NCBI GenBank assembly: GCA_963978265.1
Contig: CAXBQV010000039.1
Coordinates: 1 to 14,525 of the forward strand
DNA from: JAKALQ01 sp963978265
GTDB lineage: Bacteria; Actinomycetota; Actinomycetes; S36-B12; UBA5976
Length of the DNA: 14,525 nucleotides
Direction of reading: 5' to 3'
This document shows positions 7,300 to 14,219 of the stretch, one piece after another. The notes under the pieces were generated by a model that saw nothing but the letters and a program-made list of their open reading frames with translations, was not told where the DNA came from and did no database searches. The translations under genes and the position numbers were made by a program. Position 1 is the first letter of the stretch. Every line of letters starts with the position of its first letter.

Positions 7300-7305
7300 A
7301 GTTTC
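7300..7305 (-). promoter_or_regulatory. Candidate -10 box of nadA (leaderless)
   Basis: GAAACT on the reverse strand, 6 nt before ATG 7293. It is a weak match to TAnnnT (A2 and T6 only), but the spacing matches the other starts. Confidence 0.35.
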
Positions 7306-7317
7306 GCATGTCGCGGA

Positions 7318-7323
7318 TACGGT
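7318..7323 (+). promoter_or_regulatory. Candidate -10 box of glycerate kinase (leaderless)
   Basis: TACGGT, 6 nt, then GTG 7330. It decides the start codon, since the reading frame is open far upstream. It lies only 12 bp from the opposed nadA -10 box. Confidence 0.6.
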
Positions 7324-7329
7324 CTGCCC

Positions 7330-8433
7330 GTGCGCCTCCTCATCGCCCCTGACGACTTCAAGGGAACCATGACCGCCGCAACGGCGGCTGATGCGATTGC
7401 CATGGGCTGGACGCAGACGGTTCCCGACGCCACAGTGCAGGTGCGCCCGTTGAGCGACGGCGGCCCGGGTTTCATCTCCGCCATTGCGCATGCTCGAGAC
7501 GCGGAACTCCGGACCCGTCGAGTTCGCGCCTCGCTCGGCGGCGACGTCGACGCGGTGTGGTGCAGAGCCGGCGCCACCGCGTACATCGAGGTGGCCCAGG
7601 CCGTCGGACTGCAATTCGGAACAGACGTCGCGAACGCCACGAGTTTCGGCGTCGGTGAACTCATGCTTGCGGCGATCTCCGAGGGAGTTGAGCGAATCGT
7701 GCTCGGACTCGGTGGCACCAACGTGAACGACGGCGGCGCGGGCGTGCTGGCGGCGTTAGGCGCGCGGGCCACGGACGCCGAGGGAAGGCCGGTGCCGCTC
7801 GATCGGGGGCCGCACGCGCTGCGCGGCATCGAATCGCTGGAACTCGCAACGGCAGCTGCTGCGGTTGCGGGCATCGACCTTGTCGCCGCCACCGATGTGG
7901 ACGTCCCGCTCCTGGGTCCTCGTGGTGCGACCTACGGCTTCGCACCGCAAAAGGGCGCAATCGATCCGCAGTTGATCGAGCTCGAATCCACGCTCCAACG
8001 TTTCGCAATCGCGTGCGGACGACGCGACGACGGTCGAGACGCTGCCGTTGCGCTCGGTGCCGGCGCTGCGGGCGGCATCGGATTCGCGCTGATCAGGCTT
8101 GGCGCACACCGCCTGCCCGGCATCGACACCGTCTGGGATGAGAGCGACATCGACCTCGACGGCATCGACCTCATCGTCACCGGCGAGGGCAACCTCGATT
8201 GGCAGTCGCAGCGCGGAAAGGTGGTCTCCGGGGTGGCGCGCCGTGGCGTGGACCAGGGAATCCCCGTGATCGCGATCTGCGGACAGGTCGACATGGCCAA
8301 GCGGGAGCGCATGGAACTCGGACTTGCCGCCGCCTATGCAATGTCCGATTTCGCCGACGAGGAAACCGCGCTCCAACGGCCGGTCGAGACCCTCACTGCG
8401 TTGACCGCGCGGGTTGCCAGAACCTGGCGGTAA
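7330..8433 (+). CDS. glxK: Glycerate kinase, GlxK/GarK family (type I glycerate 2-kinase)
   Basis: Phosphorylates D-glycerate with ATP, feeding glycerate (for example from glyoxylate) into lower glycolysis. It has 367 residues, a normal family length. Signatures in order: IAPDDFKGTM at 5-14 and DGGPG near the N-terminus, FGVGELMLAA, GLGGTNVNDGGAGVLAALG around residue 124-142, ATDVDVPLLGPRGATYGFAPQKGA, and VTGEGNLDWQSQRGK near residue 283-297. GTG 7330 is chosen because it fits the family N-terminus exactly (VRLLIAPDDFKG) and follows a TACGGT box by 6 nt. The frame also runs upstream antisense to nadA, which is a shadow. Equivalent by position to Rv2205c of M. tuberculosis, which also neighbours a HesB gene. 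Followed by erpA after 68 bp. Confidence 0.94.
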   Translation: MRLLIAPDDFKGTMTAATAADAIAMGWTQTVPDATVQVRPLSDGGPGFISAIAHARDAELRTRRVRASLGGDVDAVWCRAGATAYIEVAQAVGLQFGTDVANATSFGVGELMLAAISEGVERIVLGLGGTNVNDGGAGVLAALGARATDAEGRPVPLDRGPHALRGIESLELATAAAAVAGIDLVAATDVDVPLLGPRGATYGFAPQKGAIDPQLIELESTLQRFAIACGRRDDGRDAAVALGAGAAGGIGFALIRLGAHRLPGIDTVWDESDIDLDGIDLIVTGEGNLDWQSQRGKVVSGVARRGVDQGIPVIAICGQVDMAKRERMELGLAAAYAMSDFADEETALQRPVETLTALTARVARTWR

Positions 8434-8469
8434 GCGCGCCGATTGGAATTTCTTCAGTCGACCGTGCGT

Positions 8470-8475
8470 TAATAC
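8470..8475 (+). promoter_or_regulatory. Possible -10 region of erpA
   Basis: TAATAC lies in an AT-richer patch 27 bp before the erpA ATG, the only such patch in the 68-bp gap. No good -35 is seen. Unlike its neighbours this gene would have a short leader with a real ribosome site. Confidence 0.3.
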
Positions 8476-8490
8476 GGCATCAGTCCCGAG

Positions 8491-8496
8491 AAGGAG
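8491..8496 (+). promoter_or_regulatory. Ribosome binding site of erpA
   Basis: AAGGAG, 5 nt before ATG 8502. This is the strongest Shine-Dalgarno sequence in the window and fixes the start. Confidence 0.75.
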
Positions 8497-8501
8497 TCCC
8501 C

Positions 8502-8849
8502 ATGAGCGCTGAGACCACCCAGACCACTGGCGTGCTGCTGACCGATCAGGCCGCGACGAAGGTCAAGTCACTCATCGAAAACGAGGGCCGCGACGATCTC
8601 GCGCTTCGCATCGCGGTGCAGCCCGGCGGTTGCTCCGGCATGCGCTACCAGCTCTTCTTCGACGACCGTCAAATGGACGGCGACGTCCGTCAGGACTTCT
8701 CCGGAGTCACCGTCGTTGTCGACCGCATGAGCGTTCCGTACCTCATGGGCGCGACGATCGACTTCGCCGACACCATCGAGCAGCAGGGCTTCACGATCGA
8801 CAATCCCAATGCGCAGAACTCCTGCGCTTGCGGCGACTCGTTCAGCTAA
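8502..8849 (+). CDS. erpA: A-type iron-sulfur carrier (HesB/IscA/ErpA family)
   Basis: Carries or inserts Fe-S clusters into target apoproteins in the cytosol. It has 115 residues, the usual length. The three conserved cysteines are present: C44 in PGGCSGMRYQ and C108/C110 in the C-terminal SCACGDSFS. SVPYLMGATIDF and NPNAQNSC are also typical. The strong AAGGAG site fixes the start at 8502. Likely clients in the window include NadA. The same gene (Rv2204c) sits between adoK and glycerate kinase in mycobacteria. A terminator hairpin follows 20 bp after the stop, so this gene ends its transcript. Confidence 0.95.
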   Translation: MSAETTQTTGVLLTDQAATKVKSLIENEGRDDLALRIAVQPGGCSGMRYQLFFDDRQMDGDVRQDFSGVTVVVDRMSVPYLMGATIDFADTIEQQGFTIDNPNAQNSCACGDSFS

Positions 8850-8868
8850 ATCGCAACACGCGCTTCCG

Positions 8869-8907
8869 AAGCGGCGTTCACCGGACAGGTGGGCGCCGCT
8901 TTGCTTT
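8869..8907 (+). terminator. Rho-independent terminator after erpA
   Basis: Perfect 8-bp stem AAGCGGCG (8869-8876) with CGCCGCTT (8894-8901). An inner 4-bp stem CACC/GGTG (8879-8882 with 8888-8891) closes a GGACA loop. The stem is followed by a broken T-tract (TTTGCTTT, 8900-8907). The tract ends one base before the adoK -10 box. Confidence 0.75.
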
Positions 8908-8908
8908 A

Positions 8909-8914
8909 TACGAT
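8909..8914 (+). promoter_or_regulatory. Candidate -10 box of adoK (leaderless)
   Basis: TACGAT, 6 nt, then GTG 8921. It picks this GTG as the start and lies immediately after the erpA terminator, so any -35 would fall inside the terminator hairpin. Confidence 0.6.
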
Positions 8915-8920
8915 CTGTCC

Positions 8921-9907
8921 GTGCAGATTGCTATATCCGCGTCGATCGCAACCGATCACTTGATGCGATTCCCCGGTCGGTTCCGGGACTCGCTCGTCGA
9001 CGGCAAACTCGACCACATCTCCCTGTCATTCCTCGTCGACGAACTGGAGATCCGCCGCGGCGGCGTCGGTGGCAACATTGCATTCGGTATGGGAGTTCTC
9101 GGTGCGCGCCCGCTCCTTGTCGGCGCCGCCGGCATGGACTTCGCCGATTACCGTTCCTGGCTTGAGCGGCACAACGTGGACACAGCGTCGGTCCTCATCT
9201 CGGAATTCCGCCACACCGCGCGCTTCATCTGCACCACTGATGCCGACCAGAACCAATGGGCGACGTTCTACGCAGGCGCGATGGTGGAGTCGCGGGACAT
9301 CGAATTGCAGCCGGTGGTCGATCGCGTCGGCGGACTCGATCTCGTCCTCATTGGGCCGAACGATCCCGAGGCGATGTTGCGGCACACCGATGAGTGTCGC
9401 TTCCGCAGCATCGCATTCGCCGCGGATCCGAGTCAGCAGCTGGCACGGATGGAGGGCGAGGAGATCCGGCTGCTCGTCGATGGCGCGAAGTTCCTCTTCA
9501 CGAACGAGTATGAGGCGTCGCTCATCGAGCAGAAGACCGGCTGGTCGGCCGACGACATCCTCGATCGCGTCGAAGTCCGGATCACAACCCTCGGCGCCAA
9601 AGGCTCGCGCATCGAATCGCGCCACTTCGCTCCGATGCACGTGCCGGTCCCGCGGGAGGAGCAGATCATCGACCCGACGGGTGTCGGTGATGCGTTCCGG
9701 GCCGGGTTCCTCTGTGCGTATTCGTGGGGTGCGTCCTACGAGCGTTGCGCTCAGGTGGGATCACTGCTTGCGACGTACGCGATCGAAACGGTCGGACCGC
9801 AGGAGTACGAGGTGTCGCAACGACGATTCGTCGAGCGCTTGCGCGATGCGTATGGCGAGACCGCCGTCGCTGAAGTCGAGCCCCATCTGCGCTGTTCGCG
9901 TCCGTGA
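8921..9907 (+). CDS. adoK: Adenosine kinase, actinobacterial PfkB/ribokinase-like type
   Basis: Phosphorylates adenosine to AMP in purine salvage. The sequence closely follows the actinobacterial protein characterised as AdoK (Rv2202c) in M. tuberculosis: SIATDHLMRFPGRF at 8-21, SLSFLVDELEIRRGGVGGNI at 34-53, TARFICTTDAD, FAADPSQQLARMEGEEIR, FLFTNEYE, and the PfkB signature DPTGVGDAFRAGFL with catalytic D257. It has 328 residues, as expected. The GTG at 8921 matches the family N-terminus and follows a TACGAT box by 6 nt; the longer frame upstream is a shadow across erpA. Other ribokinase-family substrates cannot be excluded by reading, but the similarity is specific. Its TGA overlaps the GTG of aat in the sequence GTGA, so the two are translationally coupled. 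Confidence 0.9.
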   Translation: MQIAISASIATDHLMRFPGRFRDSLVDGKLDHISLSFLVDELEIRRGGVGGNIAFGMGVLGARPLLVGAAGMDFADYRSWLERHNVDTASVLISEFRHTARFICTTDADQNQWATFYAGAMVESRDIELQPVVDRVGGLDLVLIGPNDPEAMLRHTDECRFRSIAFAADPSQQLARMEGEEIRLLVDGAKFLFTNEYEASLIEQKTGWSADDILDRVEVRITTLGAKGSRIESRHFAPMHVPVPREEQIIDPTGVGDAFRAGFLCAYSWGASYERCAQVGSLLATYAIETVGPQEYEVSQRRFVERLRDAYGETAVAEVEPHLRCSRP

Positions 9908-10596
9908 GAGCGTTGCCGCCACCGCGGTGGCACCTGCCCGACGCACGCAGCCTGCCGGACGGCATCGACTACGCCGGGCCCGGCATGGATTGGGATGACG
10001 CAACGCTGCTCAACGCGTACGCAGCCGGCTATTTCCCGATGCCGCGCGAACTCGAATCCGACGAAATCGACTGGTGGTCACCCGATCCACGCGCCGTGCT
10101 CGACCCCGCAGACGTCCGCGTCGCACGATCGCTGCGTCAATCGATGCGGAAGTTCAGCATCACGGTTGACGCAGCGTTCGGCGAGGTGGTCGCCCGCTGC
10201 GCAGATCCGTTGCGGGACAGTCGCTGGATCGACAGCAATGTGCGCATCGCATACGGACGACTGCATGCGGGGGGCTGGGCGCATTCGGTCGAGGTGTGGC
10301 AGGCAGACGCGCTGGTCGGAGGTCTGTACGGCGTCGAACTCGGCGGGTTGTTCGCGGGGGAGTCGATGTTCCATACCGCTCGCGACGCCTCGAAGGCCGC
10401 ACTTGTGGGGCTCGCGACGTTGCTCCGTACTGCGCCAGGTCCGCGACGCATCGATTGTCAGTGGTTGACGCCACACCTTGCATCCCTGGGTGCAGTCGAG
10501 ATCCCGCGTCGGCAGTACATCGAGGAGCTGTCGGCATTCCTCGCGAGCGACGACGCACTGAGCGCGCTTCCGCACGGCACGCGAATCAGCGGCTAG
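9904..10596 (+). CDS. aat: Leucyl/phenylalanyl-tRNA--protein transferase
   Basis: Adds Leu or Phe from aminoacyl-tRNA to proteins with N-terminal Arg or Lys, creating N-degrons for the ClpS adaptor and Clp protease. It has 230 residues, the usual size. Family motifs in order: LLNAYAAGYFPMP at 35-47, WWSPDPRAVL at 57-66, FSITVDAAFGEVVARCA, SRWIDSNVRIAYGRLHAGGW, AHSVEVW, LVGGLYGVELGGLFAGESMF with E153, ASKAAL, and IDCQWLTPHLASLGA with Q186. E153 and Q186 correspond to the active-site pair known from E. coli. The GTG start overlaps the adoK stop (GTGA) and there is no ribosome site, so expression depends on adoK. The stop forms a shared CTAG with the convergent NifS-like gene. Confidence 0.95.
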   Translation: MRALPPPRWHLPDARSLPDGIDYAGPGMDWDDATLLNAYAAGYFPMPRELESDEIDWWSPDPRAVLDPADVRVARSLRQSMRKFSITVDAAFGEVVARCADPLRDSRWIDSNVRIAYGRLHAGGWAHSVEVWQADALVGGLYGVELGGLFAGESMFHTARDASKAALVGLATLLRTAPGPRRIDCQWLTPHLASLGAVEIPRRQYIEELSAFLASDDALSALPHGTRISG

Positions 10597-11579
10597 GCGA
10601 CGCCCGCTTCCCGGCGCAGCCGCGCCACGGTATCGGCGAGGACGTCGGCAAATCCGGGCAACTCGTCGAGGTCGAACCCGATGGGCAGCGCGATTCGGAT
10701 GTTGCCGTCGGTCGTGACATCCATCGCCTGCAGGACATGCGACGGGACGAGATCGACGGAGCACGCCGATCCGGCGCCCACCGCATAGCCGGCGGTGTCG
10801 AGTTCACGCATCAGCGTCTCCGCATCGAGGTTCCGGATCGACAGCGACCGCATATGGGGCACCCGATGCGATCCGTGGAACGCCGCGTCAGGAAGTCGGT
10901 CACGGACGCGGTGCTCGAAATCCCGCATCGCCGTTTCGGTGCGCTGCGCGTTCGTTTCCACGGCGCCCCATGCATGCTCGAGTTCTGTGACGGCAACGGC
11001 CACGTCCGGCAACGCGGGGATCGCATGCATCGGAAGCGGCTTCACCGACACGACGAACGCGATGTCCACGGGTGCACCCCATGCGCGTGCGCTGCCGACA
11101 AGGAAATCCCAGGCGGACTGGATCGGCATGCGGCCGAGCGCATTCGTGGCATCGAGGATGCGCACAGCCGATCCTGCGTAATGGTCGATGACGCCGGTTT
11201 CCTCGTTGCCGTACTGCAAGATCACGACGTCGGCGGCCTGCCATTGCGCCTGTCCCTGCCCGTCGACGGGGACGGATGGAACACGGCTAAGCAATGGCTT
11301 GCGATTGGTGCCCGCCGTGAGGATCCGTGCACCCGCGTGCGCAGCGATGAGATGCGACATTGCCGACTCGCGGTGGGGGAAGAACTCGACGTGACCGCCG
11401 CCGAAGAAGCCCGAGACGGTGGCGGCCATCGCGTCCAGCCAGACCGCCGCGCGCCTGCCCTCCGACGCGGGGTGCAGAGGGTTCGCCCAGGCCGTTTGTG
11501 CGGTCCGTTCGAAGGTCGCGCGGGCGCGATCCGACCACGGGGTCCAGAGCCGAAAGTCCAGGGTGTGGCGACCAGCCAT
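10593..11579 (-). CDS. Cysteine-desulfurase-like class V aminotransferase fold, lacking the PLP lysine
   Basis: It has 328 residues, colinear with NifS/IscS. Retained family positions: YGNEETG at 123-129 (Asn of HxNNExG), LDATNALGRMPI at 142-153 with D143 (PLP nitrogen partner), VGAGSACSVDLVPSHVLQAM at 267-286 with C273 in the place of the desulfurase cysteine, and IRIAL with R295 (substrate carboxylate). Lost positions: SAHK(W/F)GGP reads SARAWGAP at 163-170, so the Schiff-base lysine and preceding His are gone. The phosphate-binding TSGATE loop reads FPHRES at 67-72, and the EH(K/S) histidine is absent. Normal desulfurase chemistry is therefore unlikely. Actinobacteria often carry a NifS-like gene beside ctaC, so this appears to be a degenerate relative of that gene. 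ATG 11579 is chosen by the TACGGT box 6 nt upstream. It is divergent from ctaC. Confidence 0.8.
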   Translation of the reverse strand: MAGRHTLDFRLWTPWSDRARATFERTAQTAWANPLHPASEGRRAAVWLDAMAATVSGFFGGGHVEFFPHRESAMSHLIAAHAGARILTAGTNRKPLLSRVPSVPVDGQGQAQWQAADVVILQYGNEETGVIDHYAGSAVRILDATNALGRMPIQSAWDFLVGSARAWGAPVDIAFVVSVKPLPMHAIPALPDVAVAVTELEHAWGAVETNAQRTETAMRDFEHRVRDRLPDAAFHGSHRVPHMRSLSIRNLDAETLMRELDTAGYAVGAGSACSVDLVPSHVLQAMDVTTDGNIRIALPIGFDLDELPGFADVLADTVARLRREAGVA

Positions 11580-11585
11580 GTCCCG

Positions 11586-11591
11586 ACCGTA
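11586..11591 (-). promoter_or_regulatory. Candidate -10 box of the NifS-like gene (leaderless)
   Basis: TACGGT on the reverse strand, 6 nt before ATG 11579. It is identical in sequence and spacing to the boxes of gcvT and glycerate kinase, and it decides the start, since the frame is open for 70 codons upstream. Confidence 0.6.
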
Positions 11592-11673
11592 CGGCAAAGT
11601 GACGTTCACGGCACGTGGGGGACGCCCTATCGCGGCACCCCTGCCGCGCCGCAGTTCCTGACCCCTCCTGCGA

Positions 11674-11679
11674 TAGCCT
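11674..11679 (+). promoter_or_regulatory. Possible -10 box of the cta operon
   Basis: TAGCCT, in the context CGATAGCCTT, 52 bp before the ctaC GTG. It would give a leader of roughly 45 nt. No convincing -35 is seen. Confidence 0.35.
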
Positions 11680-11720
11680 TTCCCCTCGTGCACGCATGTG
11701 CGTGAGCCCGTCTTGAGTGT

Positions 11721-11727
11721 GAGGGAG
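11721..11727 (+). promoter_or_regulatory. Ribosome binding site of ctaC
   Basis: GAGGGAG, 4 nt before GTG 11732. It marks ctaC as a leadered gene and supports the GTG start. Confidence 0.65.
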
Positions 11728-11731
11728 TGAC

Positions 11732-12556
11732 GTGGTTTCGACCCGTCCGGAACGGACCGCGACGACGCTGGTCCGCCGTGGCCTGGCAAAGGCCGGAGTA
11801 CTCGGAACAGCCGTGTTGCTGTCCGGCTGCACCGTTGATGAAGCGTTGCGCATGGGAATGCCGCAACCGGCGACCAAGGAAGCGCCGATCATCGAGCAGC
11901 TGTGGATCGGTTCGTGGATCGCGGCATGGATCGTGGGCGCCCTTGTATGGGGTCTCATCATCGCGGCCGTCGTGCTGTACCGACGTCGTCCCAACGACGG
12001 CATGCCGAAGCAGACGAAGTACAACGTGCCGATCGAGTTCCTCTACACCGTGGCACCGCTCATCATGATCCTCGTGCTGGCCACGTTCACGTGGCGGGAC
12101 CAGGCAGAACTCACGAAGCTCACCTCGGACTACACGCACACCGTGAACGTGGTCGGCTTCCGTTGGTCGTGGGGCTTCAACTACGTCGAGGAAGGTGTCT
12201 ACGACGTCGGCACGCCGAGCGAGCGTCCGACCCTGTGGCTTCCCGTCGACGAGCGCACCCGCTTCGAATTGGTCTCACCGGATGTCAACCACGGCTTCTG
12301 GGTACCGGACTTCCTCTTCAAGATGGACGTCATTCCCGGTCGCATGAACAAGTTCGAACTCACGCCCAACAAGCTCGGCACCTTCGCCGGCAAGTGCACC
12401 GAACTCTGCGGACTGGATCACGCGCGGATGCTCTTCGATGTGAAGGTCGTGTCCCGCGCTGAATACGACGCGCACATCGCCGATCTCAAGACGAAGGGCC
12501 AGACCGGCGTCTTCGCCCAAGGCCGAATCTCTACGAAGGCAGGAGTCACCGCATGA
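11732..12556 (+). CDS. ctaC: Cytochrome c oxidase subunit II
   Basis: Receives electrons from cytochrome c (in actinobacteria usually the diheme cytochrome of the bc1 complex) at the CuA centre, on the outer face of the membrane. It has 274 residues. The N-terminus is a lipoprotein signal with lipobox LLSGC (C33). Two transmembrane helices follow (about 57-83 and 101-121), then the cupredoxin domain. GFRWSWGFNY (142-151) is the aromatic patch. The CuA set is complete: H187 in DVNHGFWVPDF, then C222, E224, C226, H230 and M233 in CTELCGLDHARM. The N-terminal basic RR region precedes the signal. GTG 11732 has a GAGGGAG site. Its TGA overlaps the ATG of ctaD (ATGA), so the two are coupled. No C-terminal heme c domain is present. 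Confidence 0.97.
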   Translation: MVSTRPERTATTLVRRGLAKAGVLGTAVLLSGCTVDEALRMGMPQPATKEAPIIEQLWIGSWIAAWIVGALVWGLIIAAVVLYRRRPNDGMPKQTKYNVPIEFLYTVAPLIMILVLATFTWRDQAELTKLTSDYTHTVNVVGFRWSWGFNYVEEGVYDVGTPSERPTLWLPVDERTRFELVSPDVNHGFWVPDFLFKMDVIPGRMNKFELTPNKLGTFAGKCTELCGLDHARMLFDVKVVSRAEYDAHIADLKTKGQTGVFAQGRISTKAGVTA

Positions 12557-14217
12557 CGCTCTTGGACCGTCCGGCTTCGGACTACATGCCGGCTCCCGAA
12601 TACCGTCGCAAGGACCGACTCGGCCGCACCGTCGTCAAGTGGATCACGTCAACCGATCACAAGGTCATCGGCTACATGTACCTGATGCTCGGCGGCTCGT
12701 TCTTCGTCATCGGCGGCATCATGGCGCTCCTCATGCGCCTCGAGCTCGCACGTCCCGGCATGCAATTCATGAACGCCGAGCAGTACAACCAGTTGTTCAC
12801 GATGCACGGAACAATCATGTTGTTCCTGTTCGCAACGCCGTTGTTCGTCGGCTTCGCCAACGTGATCCTGCCGCTGCAGATCGGCTCGCCCGACGTCGCC
12901 TTCCCGAGACTCAACATGCTCGGATTCTGGCTGTTCTTCTTCGGCGGACTCGTCGCATCGTCGAGCCTGCTCATGCCGGACGGCGCCGCTTCGTTCGGTT
13001 GGTTCGCGTACACGCCACTCTCCGGTGCGACGTACTCGCCCTCGGCTGGCGGCGACCTGTGGTTGATGGGCCTCGCCATGGGCGGTCTCGGCACCATCCT
13101 CGGTTCGGTCAACTTCATCACGACGATCGTCTGCATGCGAGCACCGGGCATGACGATGTTCCGCATGAGCCTGTTCTCGTGGAACGTCCTGCTCACGTCG
13201 GTGCTCGTGATCATGGTGTTCCCCGTGCTGGCTGCGGCACTCCTCGTGCTCGAAATCGACCGGAAGTTCGGTTCGCTCGTGTTCGCGCCCGAGAACGGTG
13301 GCGCGATTCTGTGGCAGCACCTCTTCTGGTTCTTCGGCCATCCTGAGGTCTACATCCTTGCGCTGCCGTTCTTCGGCATCGTTTCGGAGATCATCCCGGT
13401 GTTCTCCCGCAAGCCGGTCTTCGGCTACAAGGGCCTGGTGTTTGCGACCATCTCGATCGCCGTGCTCTCGATGTCAGTGTGGGCACACCACATGTACGTC
13501 ACCGGCGCCGTGAATCTGCCGTTCTTCTCGCTCATGACGATGCTCATCGGTGTCCCCACCGGTGTGAAGTTCTTCAACTGGATCGGCACCATGTGGCGGG
13601 GTTCGTTGACCTTCGAGACGCCGATGCTGTGGGCGATCGGCTTCCTCGTCACGTTCCTCTTCGGTGGCCTGACCGGCGTCATGCTGGCCGCCCCGCCGAT
13701 CGACTTCCATGTCTCCGATTCGTACTTCGTGGTTGCGCACTTCCACTACACCGTGTTCGGTACGGTGGTGTTCGCAATGTTCGGCGGCTACTACTTCTGG
13801 TGGCCGAAGATGACCGGTCGAATGCTGGATGAGCGTCTCGGCAAATTGCACTTCTGGACCCTCTTCGTCGGCTTCCACACCACATTCCTCATTCAGCACT
13901 GGCTGGGCGTCATGGGCATGCCGCGGCGCTATGCCGACTACCTCGCGAGCGACGGTTTCACGACCTACAACATGATCTCAACGGTCGGTGCGCTCATCCT
14001 CGGTTCGTCGTCGCTGGTGTTCTTCTGGAATGTGTACAAGACGTGGAAGCACGCGCCACTCGTGAAGGTCAATGATCCGTGGGGCTTCGGCGCTTCCCTC
14101 GAGTGGGCGACGAGTTGCCCGCCGCCGCGTCATAACTTCACGCAGCTGCCGCGTATTCGTTCGGAGCGTCCGGCCTTCGACTTGAAGTTCCCCGAGCTCG
14201 CGGAAGAGAGTCACTGA
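12553..14217 (+). CDS. ctaD: Cytochrome c oxidase subunit I (aa3-type)
   Basis: Catalytic heme-copper subunit that reduces O2 and pumps protons, in the cytoplasmic membrane. It has 554 residues with about twelve hydrophobic helices, normal for actinobacteria. Ligands: H85 (heme a, FTMHGT), H263 with Y267 (CuB His and the cross-linked Tyr in GHPEVYI), H312/H313 (CuB, WAHHMYVTG), H396 (heme a3) and H398 (heme a) in VAHFHYTVFG. E265 in GHPEV (D-pathway glutamate) and T336/K339 in PTGVKFFNW (K-pathway) mark it as A1-type. The C-terminal WATSCPPPRHNFTQLPRIRSERPAFD is the typical actinobacterial cytoplasmic tail. ATG 12553 overlaps the ctaC stop by 4 bp. ctaF follows after 2 bp. Confidence 0.98.
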   Translation: MTLLDRPASDYMPAPEYRRKDRLGRTVVKWITSTDHKVIGYMYLMLGGSFFVIGGIMALLMRLELARPGMQFMNAEQYNQLFTMHGTIMLFLFATPLFVGFANVILPLQIGSPDVAFPRLNMLGFWLFFFGGLVASSSLLMPDGAASFGWFAYTPLSGATYSPSAGGDLWLMGLAMGGLGTILGSVNFITTIVCMRAPGMTMFRMSLFSWNVLLTSVLVIMVFPVLAAALLVLEIDRKFGSLVFAPENGGAILWQHLFWFFGHPEVYILALPFFGIVSEIIPVFSRKPVFGYKGLVFATISIAVLSMSVWAHHMYVTGAVNLPFFSLMTMLIGVPTGVKFFNWIGTMWRGSLTFETPMLWAIGFLVTFLFGGLTGVMLAAPPIDFHVSDSYFVVAHFHYTVFGTVVFAMFGGYYFWWPKMTGRMLDERLGKLHFWTLFVGFHTTFLIQHWLGVMGMPRRYADYLASDGFTTYNMISTVGALILGSSSLVFFWNVYKTWKHAPLVKVNDPWGFGASLEWATSCPPPRHNFTQLPRIRSERPAFDLKFPELAEESH

Positions 14218-14219
14218 AG

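Noticed and set aside
6472..7329. N-terminal extension of glycerate kinase over nadA
   Set aside because: The extension is antisense to nadA; the family N-terminus and the TACGGT box place the start at GTG 7330.
10296..11705. 469-codon forward frame spanning aat and the NifS-like gene
   Set aside because: It crosses two supported genes in wrong frames and its translation is Arg/His-rich low-complexity; typical of high-GC antisense openness.
11580..11731. Possible hidden gene or riboswitch in the gap upstream of ctaC
   Set aside because: About 150 bp with GC-rich inverted bits (GCCGCG/CGGC types) but no known riboswitch core or plausible small frame; best explained as two divergent promoters and a leader.
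12649..13341. Reverse-strand Glu/Arg/His-rich frame inside ctaD
   Set aside because: Shadow of the hydrophobic helices of ctaD; no start context and biased composition.
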